From NCBI RefSeq assembly GCF_002257585.1, contig NZ_CP022743.1, positions 3,472,001 to 3,536,000 of the forward strand: a DNA stretch of 64,000 nucleotides. The letters are read 5' to 3'. Source of the stretch: Mucilaginibacter xinganensis. Its GTDB lineage: Bacteria; Bacteroidota; Bacteroidia; Sphingobacteriales; Sphingobacteriaceae. Made by a program: the position numbers and the translations under genes. Shown here piece after piece: positions 43,602-53,078 of this stretch; the first letter of the stretch is position 1, and each line of letters begins with the position of its first letter. Under the pieces are notes generated by a model. That model saw only the letters and a list, made by a program, of their open reading frames with translations. It made no database searches and was not told where the DNA came from.

Positions 43602-44605
43602 ACCTGCCACAGAAAATAGCTTCAAAAGCACATCTAAAAGCGCGGTATATTTTGACCGATATCGGGCATAAGCTGGGATTTTACAGGCGTTTTTACCAAA
43701 AAGCACGCGGATGCAGGATAATGGTTTATCACGGAATTTGCAGGCAAGACCACCTTAAATTAAACACGTTATTTATCACCAGGAAAACTTTTGAGGCCCA
43801 CCTTAAATTTTACAAAAAACACTTTAATATTATTTCGCTGGCAGATTATTATCAGCAAAAATTCAGTGCAGATAAATTCAACATCTGCCTAACATTTGAT
43901 GACGGTTTTGCAAATAATCATAAGTATGTGTTGCCGTTGCTGGAACAGTATCAAATACCTGCCACCTTTTTTATCACAGCGATACAGGCCGCAGGTTATG
44001 ACATTTTATGGAATGATTTTTTGGCGATGGCAGGAAAATACGGCCCTTCAAAAATAACCGTTAGCGACACTCATTATGTTAAAAATCGCTTTAATAAATA
44101 TATTTCCACCGTGGACGGTGTAAACCTGGCTGACGAGCTTCGTGGATGTGGTTTTGAAAAAAAAAGACAGATAATGAAGCAATTGTATTCCATTATTCCA
44201 TTTAAAAACCGAAAAAACGATGAGGACTACTGGAAGCAAATGACACCCGCTGAGATAGCATCACTCGCCGCATCTGACCTCGTAACCATTGGCGCCCATA
44301 GCTACTACCACAATGACCTGGCACGGATAAATATCACCGATGCTGCCGAAGAACTGGTACTTTCAAAGCTATACCTTGAAAATATTATTGAAAAAAATAT
44401 AACCGGCTTTGCGTTCCCTTATGGCTCCTATAATCATCAGGTTATTGCTGCTGCAAAGAATGCAGGATATAAACAGCTGCTGGCTACTGATTTTAATTCG
44501 CCGGATGACAAGGATGATCCTTTTATGCGCGAACGTTTTACTGTAAATCCTTTTATATCCGTCTTTAATCAAATGTGCGCAACAGTGAAAGGCAGCTATG
44601 AGTAA
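43598..44605 (+). CDS. Polysaccharide deacetylase (NodB/CE4 family)
   Basis: 335 aa. CE4 motifs are present: TFDDG (99-103) with catalytic base and metal Asp, and HSYYH (234-238) supplying the two zinc-type His ligands; ATFFIT follows the first motif and FAFPYGSYN is near 270. An insert of about 100 residues lies between the two motifs. The family removes N-acetyl groups from GlcNAc-containing polymers or lipid-linked sugars. There is no signal peptide, so it may work in the cytoplasm on a precursor. It overlaps the amidohydrolase (4 bp) and the GNAT gene (8 bp). Confidence 0.9.
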   Translation: MNLPQKIASKAHLKARYILTDIGHKLGFYRRFYQKARGCRIMVYHGICRQDHLKLNTLFITRKTFEAHLKFYKKHFNIISLADYYQQKFSADKFNICLTFDDGFANNHKYVLPLLEQYQIPATFFITAIQAAGYDILWNDFLAMAGKYGPSKITVSDTHYVKNRFNKYISTVDGVNLADELRGCGFEKKRQIMKQLYSIIPFKNRKNDEDYWKQMTPAEIASLAASDLVTIGAHSYYHNDLARINITDAAEELVLSKLYLENIIEKNITGFAFPYGSYNHQVIAAAKNAGYKQLLATDFNSPDDKDDPFMRERFTVNPFISVFNQMCATVKGSYE

Positions 44606-45548
44606 CCGTCGTGAAAATGGCCTGCACACAGTAGAACGGTTAAATGCCTCGAATTTAAGTGAAGTCGAAAAACTCTATACCATTGTTTATAATAAACAGG
44701 TTGTGCCGGGTTACTTTGCAAAAAAATACAACACCGCATTTACGGGCATTGGGTACACCGGATATATGGCGTATAACCCACAAGGGGTTCCCATAGCTTT
44801 TTATGCAGTGATTCCATGTTTTATAAAATGTGGCGGGGAAATTATCCTGGCTGCACAATCAGCAGATACAATGACTCACCCTGACCATCGAAATAAGGGC
44901 TTATTTATTGAACTCGCACTTACTACTTTTCAATTGTGCCGTGATTTAAATATCCGGCTGCTTTTTGGGTTTCCTAATCAAAATTCACTCCCCGGTTTTG
45001 TAAACAAACTTGACTGGCAGGTGGCCCATACAATGGATTGTTTCATTATCCATGCCGGGAGTTTCCCATTCAAGACGATTATGGGTAAAATACCCCTGCT
45101 AAATAAGCTTTATACCAAATACCAACAACATACACTGACCCATTATTTTTCTAAACAGACCGGCATCAGTAATTCTGTATTTGAAAACGGTTACGGTGGT
45201 ATTTACCGCGATGAGTCCTATTTAAAATATAAAGCTTATGGAAATACAAGCGTTCTTCAAACAGGCAATTCATTATTATGGATAAAATTTAGCGAAATAC
45301 TTTTAATTGGGGACATTTTAGTGCAGCCAGATGATTTCGATGACATGATCTACACTTTAAAAAAACTGGCCCGAAAGCTTGGCATCAGGCAAATTCATTT
45401 TCATACGTCCCCGGGTACAACGCTGCACGGTTTATTTGCCATGCGCTTTAATTCGACCCCTTCGTTTCCGGTAATATTCAAGGTTTTAGGTGATGATTTG
45501 CAAACAGGTAAAATTAAATTCACATCAGCAGATATAGATACTTTTTAA
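44598..45548 (+). CDS. GNAT-family N-acetyltransferase
   Basis: 316 aa. The acetyl-CoA motif is SADTMTHPDHRNKGLFIELA, with the R/Q-x-x-G/A-like loop near 95. The C-terminal half is a second GNAT-like or substrate domain. This kind of two-part GNAT often occurs in polysaccharide loci and transfers an acyl group to a sugar amine. Together with the deacetylase, it suggests swapping of N-acyl groups; the acyl donor is not known. It overlaps the deacetylase gene by 8 bp and ends 18 bp before the next glycosyltransferase gene. Confidence 0.85.
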   Translation: MSNRRENGLHTVERLNASNLSEVEKLYTIVYNKQVVPGYFAKKYNTAFTGIGYTGYMAYNPQGVPIAFYAVIPCFIKCGGEIILAAQSADTMTHPDHRNKGLFIELALTTFQLCRDLNIRLLFGFPNQNSLPGFVNKLDWQVAHTMDCFIIHAGSFPFKTIMGKIPLLNKLYTKYQQHTLTHYFSKQTGISNSVFENGYGGIYRDESYLKYKAYGNTSVLQTGNSLLWIKFSEILLIGDILVQPDDFDDMIYTLKKLARKLGIRQIHFHTSPGTTLHGLFAMRFNSTPSFPVIFKVLGDDLQTGKIKFTSADIDTF

Positions 45549-45566
45549 AAGCGAATAATTGATATT

Positions 45567-46667
45567 ATGAGATACGTTTCAGTCGGATACACACAATCAT
45601 TGGAGTTTAGCTCGCCTGAGGCCTGGTTAAAAAGGATTGAAGGATACACCGGCATACTGGAGTGTTTGGCTGAAGAAAATACCGTTTATAGTATCAACCA
45701 AATAAATTATGAAGGGCAATATAGCTACAAAGGCGTACAAAACCTTTTTGTAAAGCCTGGCGACAGGAAAACATTTTTCGCGCGGAAAATAAACAAGCTG
45801 GTAAAAAAACTCAACCCGGATGTGGTTATTATACAGGGCCTACATAATCCGCTCCAGGTAATTCAACTGGGTATTATATTAAATGGCAAAACGAAGATCA
45901 TTGCCCATCATCATGCGGAAAAGCCGATGCCCGGCATTAAAAAATATGCGCAAAAATTGGCAGACCTCTTTATCGACGCCTATTTGTTTGCATCAATGGA
46001 CATCGGATTGGATTGGGTAAAAAACGGTAATATTTCATCGGCCAAAAAAATTCGCGAAGTAATGGAAGTTTCTTCAAATTTTCGTCCTATTAACAGACAG
46101 TTAGCTAAGCAGAAAACCGGAGCATCCGGCAATCCTGTTTTTTTATGGGTGGGCCGGCTAAATCAGAATAAAGACCCTTTAAATGTGGTGAAGGGCTTTT
46201 TGGAATACATGAAAACACAGCCCCGCGCCCGCCTATACATGATATACCATACAGACGAACTGCTGGCCGACATAAAATGCATTCTTAAAGATCACCCCAA
46301 TGGAGTTGCAATTACACTACTTGGAAAAATTGAACACGAGGAGTTGTTATATTGGTTTAACAGCGCTGATTTTCTAATCTCCGGTTCGCATTATGAGGGC
46401 AGCGGTACAGCTGTGAGCGAGGCGATGTCATGCGGATGTATACCCATAGTAACGGATATACCATCTTTCCGGATGATAACAGACAATGGTAAGTGCGGTT
46501 TGTTGTATAAAGCAGGTTCCGAAAAGAGTTTACTGGATGCCTTAGATAAAATTTGGGAATTAAATTTGGCTGAAAAGCGGGAATTATGTTTGAATTATTT
46601 TAGGGACCGTCTATCCTTCCCTGCCATCGCCAGTAAGATCAATAACATTGCGAAGACGTTGGTTTAA
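45567..46667 (+). CDS. Glycosyltransferase family 4
   Basis: 366 aa GT-B enzyme. The donor-site region has FLWVGRLNQNKDPLNVVKGF and the acidic segment GSHYEGSGTAVSEAMSCGCIPIV near 285-305; the start MRYVSVGYTQSLEFSSPEAWLKRIEGY is unlike the usual GT4 acceptor domain. It closes the plus-strand operon and is convergent with another GT4 gene 46 bp away. Sugar unknown. Confidence 0.9.
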   Translation: MRYVSVGYTQSLEFSSPEAWLKRIEGYTGILECLAEENTVYSINQINYEGQYSYKGVQNLFVKPGDRKTFFARKINKLVKKLNPDVVIIQGLHNPLQVIQLGIILNGKTKIIAHHHAEKPMPGIKKYAQKLADLFIDAYLFASMDIGLDWVKNGNISSAKKIREVMEVSSNFRPINRQLAKQKTGASGNPVFLWVGRLNQNKDPLNVVKGFLEYMKTQPRARLYMIYHTDELLADIKCILKDHPNGVAITLLGKIEHEELLYWFNSADFLISGSHYEGSGTAVSEAMSCGCIPIVTDIPSFRMITDNGKCGLLYKAGSEKSLLDALDKIWELNLAEKRELCLNYFRDRLSFPAIASKINNIAKTLV

Positions 46668-46713
46668 AGACTAATTTTTCTTATATCCTGATAGCCGGCA
46701 AAACCGGGCAACG

Positions 46714-47772
46714 TCAATCAACAAATAAACTAATCATGTTTTTTGCTACTTGTTGTATAGTGCACATCAAAACCGGTTCATGATCTAATTTTTTATCATT
46801 AAGGAGCGACAGCAACCTGGTATTCATTTCATCATGGCTGTTCACAACATGGTGATGCCGGTAATTTTTTTCCATGGGCTTAACAAATGAAACCACCTGT
46901 GCCCCACCATATAGCGCTTCGCATAATACAGCTCCAAATCCTTCGTAGTTGGACGGATGTAAGAATACTTTTGAATGCTGCATTAGCTTCAGTACTTCTT
47001 TGTGCGGCAATTCCCCCTTAAATGTGATATTATTATCCAGCCCTTTTGCGTGCGTTAATGATCGCAGCCAGTCAAGATCAGGGCCTTTGCCACAAATCAC
47101 CGCTTTAATACCCGGATGAAATTCTTTTAAATAGCTTATTGATTCTACAAACAGATGGTACTGTTTTAACGGAATTAATGCCCCCGCCCCCAAAACATCG
47201 ATGTGCCGCCGGGTAGCCGCTGCACTAAATAAAGTGGTATCGACACCTACCGGAATCACGTGCAGCGGTGTTACACCATAATTTTTTTGCAGCTCCTTTA
47301 CAATAAAATCCGAAAGTGCTATCAATTGTTCGCCGTTAGGTTTTATCCATTTAAAATACTTGTTATACTTTTTTGCGTCCTGCCCCAGCAACCAGCTGTA
47401 ATGTAATAAACCATGCTTTTTAGCAAAACGACTCCCAACAAATGCACATTCGCCAAGCCAAAAGCTCAGTAAGCCAGTTATTTGATATTGCTGGTGCAGT
47501 AGTTTTAGCGCCAGCCATGCTTTTCGCCACGTTAATAACCGAAAGATGCGGCCTTTGTCTTTACCCCCAATTGAAATTACCGTTACCCCGTGCCATTCGT
47601 ATGATGACGCAAAAAAGGGATACTGAAAAGTTAATACAATTATATTAAGCCCGGGACAAACTTCTTTCAACGCTTTTACAAAGACTTGCTGCGGCGGCAA
47701 ACAAGCCGTATCCGACTTATCTTTTGGAAAGCCAGGACTAAGAATTACCAATGTTTGCTTCTTATGCTTCAT
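46714..47772 (-). CDS. Glycosyltransferase family 4
   Basis: 352 aa from the ATG at 47772; a TTG one codon earlier is not needed. GT4 donor-domain features are AVICGKGPDLDWL, ITFKGELPHKEVLKLM and HPSNYEGFGAVLCEALYGGAQVV. The N-terminal ILSPGFPKDKSDTACLPPQQVF is the acceptor-side loop. It overlaps the ABC exporter gene by 11 bp, so the pair is co-translated. Confidence 0.9.
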   Translation of the reverse strand: MKHKKQTLVILSPGFPKDKSDTACLPPQQVFVKALKEVCPGLNIIVLTFQYPFFASSYEWHGVTVISIGGKDKGRIFRLLTWRKAWLALKLLHQQYQITGLLSFWLGECAFVGSRFAKKHGLLHYSWLLGQDAKKYNKYFKWIKPNGEQLIALSDFIVKELQKNYGVTPLHVIPVGVDTTLFSAAATRRHIDVLGAGALIPLKQYHLFVESISYLKEFHPGIKAVICGKGPDLDWLRSLTHAKGLDNNITFKGELPHKEVLKLMQHSKVFLHPSNYEGFGAVLCEALYGGAQVVSFVKPMEKNYRHHHVVNSHDEMNTRLLSLLNDKKLDHEPVLMCTIQQVAKNMISLFVD

Positions 47773-49432
47773 CAAATGTTATTACTTTATTACAAAACCC
47801 GAGGCTGGTCTTATTATGGGTTATAAAAAGGATCATTTTACCCTGTTTTGTAAAACACTGCAAGCGCCTTAAGATTTCACTTTCTGATGCCTGATCCATT
47901 TCGCTAAACGGTTCATCAAGAATTAACAGGTCGAAATCATGATATAATGCTCTTGCCAGCATTAGCCGTTGCCGCTGGCCGCCGCTTATATTCTTTCCAC
48001 TCTCGGTAATCATCTTATCAAGCCCCCATTGATAGTTGTCCAGCAACTGGTCAACCCCGCTGCATGAGATAGCCGATTCCAGTCCTTTTTGACAATAGTC
48101 ATAATCTGAAAGGCTTATGTTCTTAAGTATGGTATCGTTTATTAAAAAAGGTTGTTGCTTAACGTATGAGATCCTGTCGCGCCAAAGCACCCTGTCTTCC
48201 TCCCCTGATACTGCATTATTGATGCAGATACGGCCTTCATCCATTTGTAAAAAGCCAAGTAAAATATTAACTAAAGTTGTTTTTCCTTTACCTGAACTCC
48301 CCGAGATCCCAATGAAATCTCCGGGATTTATTTTAACGTTCAGGCCTTTTAAAATGACCTGCTCTTTATATTTAAAACCAACATTTTCAATACTTACGGA
48401 GTTGACTGTATTGGTGGTTTTTTGGACCGGATGGTGCTTTGCGCTGCGCTCATCAGGCAGCAGATCTGATAAGATGAACTGGTAGGTTTTTATTTGGCCC
48501 GAACTATTCAGAATTTTCACAATACCGGGAATGATCTTATAAGCTGCAGCCATAAAGACGCCTATAGTAAGAATATTTACCGGCGGTGCGCTTGACGAAA
48601 GCTTATTGATTGCTATCAATATTAAAAAGCCAAAAACGGCGAAGATTTCCACCAACCGTGGTGGAAGACTTTGTAAGGTTTGCTGGGTGGCTATATTCTC
48701 ATTTAGCTGTTGCTGATAAGCTGCGTAACGGCCCGAAAAAAACTCATTTTTGTCGTAGATATTGCTTTCAATATAACCGGCTAATGACTCATGCAGGTGT
48801 TGCAGGGTTTTCTCGCTCGCGATTTTTACCTGGCTGCGTACACTTTTCAATTTCCGGCGAATATGCCATCCCAGTAAAACTACCGGCGGCAGCAAAAGCA
48901 CAAACAACAAAAGAAATAAGGTGGGATGATAAAACGATATGGCGCAAATAGTAAAAAAAATCAGTATAAATTGCGATACAATTTGCTGAATATTGGTTAG
49001 GATATAATGACTGAACTCAATAGGTTGCTGGCTGATATGCCTGATTTGAACAGAAGAATCAACAGCGACAAAACGGCCGTAGTCTCCCGATAAATAATTT
49101 AACAAATTCCTTTTTGATAACCTTGATGATACGCCGTAGAAAAAATGATGCTGCGATTTCAACCCCATGTAAGCGAAAATATTCTTGCCGCTAAAAAGAA
49201 TAAAAAAAACAGCAATGAGCCATAAAGAACCAGGGTTTAGCCACGAATTTGGTAGAAAAGACAGTTGAGCCGGTATAGCATTCTTTGTATAAATATTTAG
49301 TACAACCAGCAAAGCTGCTAAAAACGCGATATCCATCAGCCCAATAAAAAGGTCGAAGACGATAAGCCTATATAGCTTAATCTTTTCCCGGCTATTTAAA
49401 ATAGCTGAAACATCTGCTAAAATTTGCTTCAA
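47762..49432 (-). CDS. ABC exporter, fused permease and ATPase (MsbA-type)
   Basis: 556 aa. N-terminal six-helix exporter domain to about 320. The ATPase follows with Walker A GSSGKGKTT, Q-loop in YVKQQPFLI, ABC signature ISGGQRQRL and Walker B LLILDEPFSEMD; the H-loop is FITHNKTS. Start is TTG at 49432. The type flips lipids or lipid-linked sugars or exports peptides; it is not the Wzm/Wzt type used for O-antigen. It is coupled to a GT4 gene, so a lipid-linked glycan, or a peptide, is the likely cargo. Confidence 0.9.
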   Translation of the reverse strand: MKQILADVSAILNSREKIKLYRLIVFDLFIGLMDIAFLAALLVVLNIYTKNAIPAQLSFLPNSWLNPGSLWLIAVFFILFSGKNIFAYMGLKSQHHFFYGVSSRLSKRNLLNYLSGDYGRFVAVDSSVQIRHISQQPIEFSHYILTNIQQIVSQFILIFFTICAISFYHPTLFLLLFVLLLPPVVLLGWHIRRKLKSVRSQVKIASEKTLQHLHESLAGYIESNIYDKNEFFSGRYAAYQQQLNENIATQQTLQSLPPRLVEIFAVFGFLILIAINKLSSSAPPVNILTIGVFMAAAYKIIPGIVKILNSSGQIKTYQFILSDLLPDERSAKHHPVQKTTNTVNSVSIENVGFKYKEQVILKGLNVKINPGDFIGISGSSGKGKTTLVNILLGFLQMDEGRICINNAVSGEEDRVLWRDRISYVKQQPFLINDTILKNISLSDYDYCQKGLESAISCSGVDQLLDNYQWGLDKMITESGKNISGGQRQRLMLARALYHDFDLLILDEPFSEMDQASESEILRRLQCFTKQGKMILFITHNKTSLGFCNKVITFDEA

Positions 49433-49519
49433 TTGCTTAAGGATGTACTGTGATTGATTGGATTATATACCCTTATTACAGTACGCGAACGCAATGGGAT
49501 TGGTTGCCTTAAGCTAAAA

Positions 49520-49556
49520 TTGAACCATGATCACAAAAAATGCGATCATGGTTCAA
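49520..49556 (-). terminator. Rho-independent terminator after aqpZ
   Basis: Perfect 13-bp stem TTGAACCATGATC / GATCATGGTTCAA with an 11-nt loop. Read on the minus strand it is followed by TTTTAG, 8 bp after the aquaporin stop. It also separates the aquaporin from the ABC exporter promoter region. Confidence 0.78.
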
Positions 49557-49563
49557 AGAAATA

Positions 49564-50337
49564 TTAAATCCTGTTGATGGAAATATCTTCGTGTACTTCG
49601 ACAGTTTTGCTTACGATCGTATCTTTCTCCTCCATGATGGCTTTCCAAAATCCAGCTGCTAAAAGACCACCCAAAATTGGTGCGACTATAAATAACCATA
49701 GCTGGCTAAGCGCTTTACCACCGGATAATAATGCCGGACCAAGGCTGCGTGCCGGATTTACAGAAGTACCGGTTATAGGGATAACTACCAAATGAATTAA
49801 GGTAAGCGACAAGCCGATAGCTAGGCCTGCCATGGCTGGGTTGGCTCGCTTTGCTGTGGTTCCAAAAATAACAATAAGGAATAAAAATGTAAATACAGTT
49901 TCGGCTATAAAGGCTGATTGGGTAGAATACTTACCTAAATATGTCTCGCCCCACCCATTTGCACCAAGCGCGTATTCGCCCATTGAAAAACCTGGTTTGC
50001 CGGATAACAATAAATACAAGATCCCTGAGGCGCAAATCGCCCCGATACATTGAGCTATTACATAACCTGCGCAATCTTTAAAACTCAGTTTACCCGCTGC
50101 CAGCATTGAAATTGAAATGGCAGGATTAATATGACAGCCGGATATAGGCCCGATTGCATAAGCCATTACAACCACGCTAAGGCCAAAAGCCAGTGAGATG
50201 CCTAAAAGTCCAATTCCGGATGGGGGAATTCCATCCGCGTTTGCCCCTGCAACAACAGCAGCACCGCAGCCGAATAATACCAAACAAAATGTCCCGATGA
50301 GTTCAGCAACATACTTGGTTAATGGTTTAGTTTCCAT
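49564..50337 (-). CDS. aqpZ: Aquaporin Z-type water channel
   Basis: 257 aa, six transmembrane helices and two NPA half-helices: HINPA (NPA at 71-73) and SVNPARSL (NPA at 194-196). The selectivity-filter residues appear as Phe51, His182, Thr191 and Arg197, the set that makes AqpZ water-selective and distinguishes it from glycerol facilitators. It sits in the inner membrane and equilibrates water in osmotic change. It is a single-gene unit with its own terminator. A longer hydrophilic C-terminus (EEKDTIVSKTVEVHEDI) is present. Confidence 0.95.
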   Translation of the reverse strand: METKPLTKYVAELIGTFCLVLFGCGAAVVAGANADGIPPSGIGLLGISLAFGLSVVVMAYAIGPISGCHINPAISISMLAAGKLSFKDCAGYVIAQCIGAICASGILYLLLSGKPGFSMGEYALGANGWGETYLGKYSTQSAFIAETVFTFLFLIVIFGTTAKRANPAMAGLAIGLSLTLIHLVVIPITGTSVNPARSLGPALLSGGKALSQLWLFIVAPILGGLLAAGFWKAIMEEKDTIVSKTVEVHEDISINRI

Positions 50338-50419
50338 AATTTATCAAAGATTAAGGTTTAAAATTTAATAAATATAAAAAACTAATTATCAATCAGTAAA
50401 ACTAAAGGGAATAAAAGTA

Positions 50420-51724
50420 TCAGCTAAATGTTATAGTAAAATCAGTTTTCTCGCGAGTTATAGTTTTTAATGAGAAATCAAAACCATGGTTAACCAGAAT
50501 TTCTCTTACCAGGGTTAGGCCTATCCCCTGCCCGTCTTTTTTGGTGCTGAAAAAAGGAGAGAAAAGATTAGCCGTTTGCGCCGGACTTATACCTGCCCCA
50601 GTATCAGATATTACCAGACTTTTCCGGTTGGCGGTAGTGGTAAAAGTAATCTGACCTCCGGTTTCAATTGCTTCAATTGCATTTTTAACAATATTAATCA
50701 ACACCTGTTCCATCTGCTGGTCATCCGCCATTATTGTGAATTGACCGTCTGTTAAAACAAACTCAAATTCGATTTGCTTTTCCTGTGCTTTAACACCCAT
50801 CAATTTTGCAACCGAGGTGATTAAATGATGCAGGTTAACGGGTTGCTTATTTGCAGGGGGGAGTTTTACCAGCTCGGCAAAGTTTCGCATGAAAAAATTA
50901 AGATTCTGGTTGCGGTCAACAGCTACCTGCAATGCATCCTTCAGCGTGTTGAACTTGTGGCCTGCCCATAGCTGATCAGTTTTCAAGGCCGACTGCATGA
51001 TAGAGTTTACAGGGCCAACGGTATTATTAACTTCATGCGCCATCATCCGGATCACTTTACCATAAACATTCTTTTCGGCGGCTACAATTTCGGCGGTCAA
51101 ATCCTCTATCATAATAAAATGCCGGGAAAACCCACGGTCAATAAAATGCGATTTTTGGAGTTTATAGTTATTTATCCCATCAGCTTTAACCATAACGGTT
51201 TCGCCCGATCGTATAAGTTTTATCTGTTCAAATAATGGATGTTTGAGTTTATCAATAGGATAATTGAGTACCCTGTTTGCTTCTGATCCTATAATTTGCA
51301 ATGCTTTTGGATTGATTTGCTGCACCTTATCGTCATAATCTAAAATAACAATCCCTGTTGGCGATGTAAATATTAGCTTTTCTAAAAAGAAATGCTGCTG
51401 TTCCTGCCGGGTACGCTCTGTTCTCAGTTCATCCATCATCTGGTTGTAAACATCCGTTAGCTGGTCAATTTCATGCTTGCCGGTTGAGAGGAATTTCACA
51501 TTAAAATCACGGTCCTTTATCGCATCCACACCCTGCATCAGGGTTTTTAAAGGCTGGATCAACTGCCTGTACAGCTGTATTGCTATAACTATTGAAATAA
51601 TTACAAACACCTCTGAAACAATAAACCAGATCTTATCCTTATTAAAAATAAAATAGGTAAGCACTAATGCTACCAGGTGCAGTATTACAACAAATAAAAT
51701 ATATTTAGTCCTCAGCCTCATCAT
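50420..51724 (-). CDS. Sensor histidine kinase
   Basis: 434 aa from the ATG at 51724; longer readings add unrelated residues overlapping the regulator gene. Two N-terminal helices (ILFVVILHLVALVLTYFIF and VFVIISIVIAIQLYRQL) enclose a very short loop, so it probably senses through the membrane or cytoplasm. A HAMP-like segment, a PAS-type domain (LIFTSPTGIVILDYDDKVQQINPKAL), then the H-box MMAHEVNNTVGPVNS (His about 230) and ATPase N, G1 and G2 boxes (NIVKNAIEAI, SDTGAGIS, GQGIGLTLVREI) follow. It partners the response regulator; the genes overlap by 20 bp. Confidence 0.92.
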   Translation of the reverse strand: MMRLRTKYILFVVILHLVALVLTYFIFNKDKIWFIVSEVFVIISIVIAIQLYRQLIQPLKTLMQGVDAIKDRDFNVKFLSTGKHEIDQLTDVYNQMMDELRTERTRQEQQHFFLEKLIFTSPTGIVILDYDDKVQQINPKALQIIGSEANRVLNYPIDKLKHPLFEQIKLIRSGETVMVKADGINNYKLQKSHFIDRGFSRHFIMIEDLTAEIVAAEKNVYGKVIRMMAHEVNNTVGPVNSIMQSALKTDQLWAGHKFNTLKDALQVAVDRNQNLNFFMRNFAELVKLPPANKQPVNLHHLITSVAKLMGVKAQEKQIEFEFVLTDGQFTIMADDQQMEQVLINIVKNAIEAIETGGQITFTTTANRKSLVISDTGAGISPAQTANLFSPFFSTKKDGQGIGLTLVREILVNHGFDFSLKTITREKTDFTITFS

Positions 51725-53078
51725 AAGGGATTTGGTATTTATCCAGGCGGCGGTACAAAGCGCTGCGGGTAAGGCCCAAAGATACCGCTGCTTTTGCAAT
51801 TTTATTTTTATGATACTCCATTGCCCGTTTTATCATCTCAACCTCAACTTCTTCCAGCGTCAACGTTCCTATGCCCGGCAGCTGGATATCCCCCTTTTTA
51901 ACAGGCGACAGCTCCAGTTGCGATCGAAAATCGTCGATATCCAACTCATCGTTTTTACTCACTAAAATAGTTCGTTCCACAATATTCTTCAATTGCCTTA
52001 TGTTACCGGGTAAAGGTAATTGCTGCAGCCATTTCATAGCACCGGGTGCTACCGAAAGTGACGGCCGCCTGTAAATTTCTTTTAAATTATCAATAAAGTA
52101 ATTCACCAGTAAGGGGATATCTTTTGGCCTGTCACGCAGGGCCGGCAAATAAACGGTTATTAAATTTATGCGGTATAATAAGTCTTCGCGAAAGGTGGTT
52201 CTGCTTACCATTTCGTTCAGGTTTTTATTGGTAGCGCAAACTACGCGAACATCAACAGTTTTGGAGCGGCTGCTGCCTAATACTTCATAGGTTCTATCCT
52301 GTAAAACCCGTAACAGCTTTACCTGGCTCCCGGCATCAAGATCGCCTATCTCATCTAAAAATATAGTTCCCTTATTTGCCATTTCAAACCTGCCGGTACG
52401 GTCAAAACGGGCATCGGTAAAGGCGCCGCGCATATGGCCGAACATTTCGCTTTCAAATAGCGAGGTGGAGATGCCGCCCAGGTTAACCTTTATAAACGGC
52501 TTGTTTTTACGTAAACTATTTTGATGAATAGCTTCGGCTATCAACTCCTTTCCCGTACCGCTTTCTCCCATTATTAATATGGATGCATCAGTGCCGGCTA
52601 CCCGGCCAATGGTTTCTAAAATATTCAGCATTTTAGGGTCTTCGCCAATTATGTGCTGAAAGTTATAGGTTTTATCAAGCTGCTTACGGGTATGGTGTTC
52701 GGTCTTTTTTTCTTTCAGGTCGAGCAGCGTTTTAACCGATTGCAGCAAATGATCATTACTCCATGGCTTATTAATAAAATCATTGGCCCCCAACTTCATC
52801 CCCTGCACAGCAAGCTCGATACTTGCCCAGCCGGTTATCAAAACAATAGGAATGGAGGAATTTAGCTCTTTAATTTGGCCAAGCAACTGCATTCCTTCCC
52901 TGCCCGAGGTATCATTAGAAAAATTAAGATCAAGGATGATCAGCTGCGGCTCGTTCTTCTTTATACTTTTTATAGCCGTAGCTGGTTCAGCACAGTCCAC
53001 TACATCATAACCCTCGTCTTTTAACAACAGGAGTAATGAGGTTCTTACCGCAATATCATCGTCAATTACTAATATCAT
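51705..53078 (-). CDS. NtrC-type sigma-54-dependent response regulator
   Basis: 457 aa. Receiver domain with phospho-acceptor Asp50 (LIILDLNF), Lys104 and the D-D-D acidic pocket; AAA+ domain with Walker A GESGTGKE (171-178), Walker B LDEIGD and R-finger region REDLLYRI; C-terminal Fis-type helix-turn-helix NKIAKAAVSLGLTRSALYRRLDKY. The loop that touches sigma-54 is GAFTDA (218-223), not the canonical GAFTGA. It activates sigma-54 promoters on phosphorylation by the downstream kinase. Its likely target is the efflux operon next to it. Confidence 0.94.
   Translation of the reverse strand: MILVIDDDIAVRTSLLLLLKDEGYDVVDCAEPATAIKSIKKNEPQLIILDLNFSNDTSGREGMQLLGQIKELNSSIPIVLITGWASIELAVQGMKLGANDFINKPWSNDHLLQSVKTLLDLKEKKTEHHTRKQLDKTYNFQHIIGEDPKMLNILETIGRVAGTDASILIMGESGTGKELIAEAIHQNSLRKNKPFIKVNLGGISTSLFESEMFGHMRGAFTDARFDRTGRFEMANKGTIFLDEIGDLDAGSQVKLLRVLQDRTYEVLGSSRSKTVDVRVVCATNKNLNEMVSRTTFREDLLYRINLITVYLPALRDRPKDIPLLVNYFIDNLKEIYRRPSLSVAPGAMKWLQQLPLPGNIRQLKNIVERTILVSKNDELDIDDFRSQLELSPVKKGDIQLPGIGTLTLEEVEVEMIKRAMEYHKNKIAKAAVSLGLTRSALYRRLDKYQIPYDEAED

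Noticed and set aside
24961..49432. Exosortase/PEP-CTERM-type EPS system
   Set aside because: Some components are shared (deacetylase, Wzc/Wza-type genes nearby) but no EpsH/XrtA-like membrane protease and no PEP-CTERM sorting signal was found.
47762..49432. Wzm/Wzt O-antigen ABC transporter
   Set aside because: Permease and ATPase are fused with six-helix exporter layout, as in MsbA, not separate ABC-2 genes.
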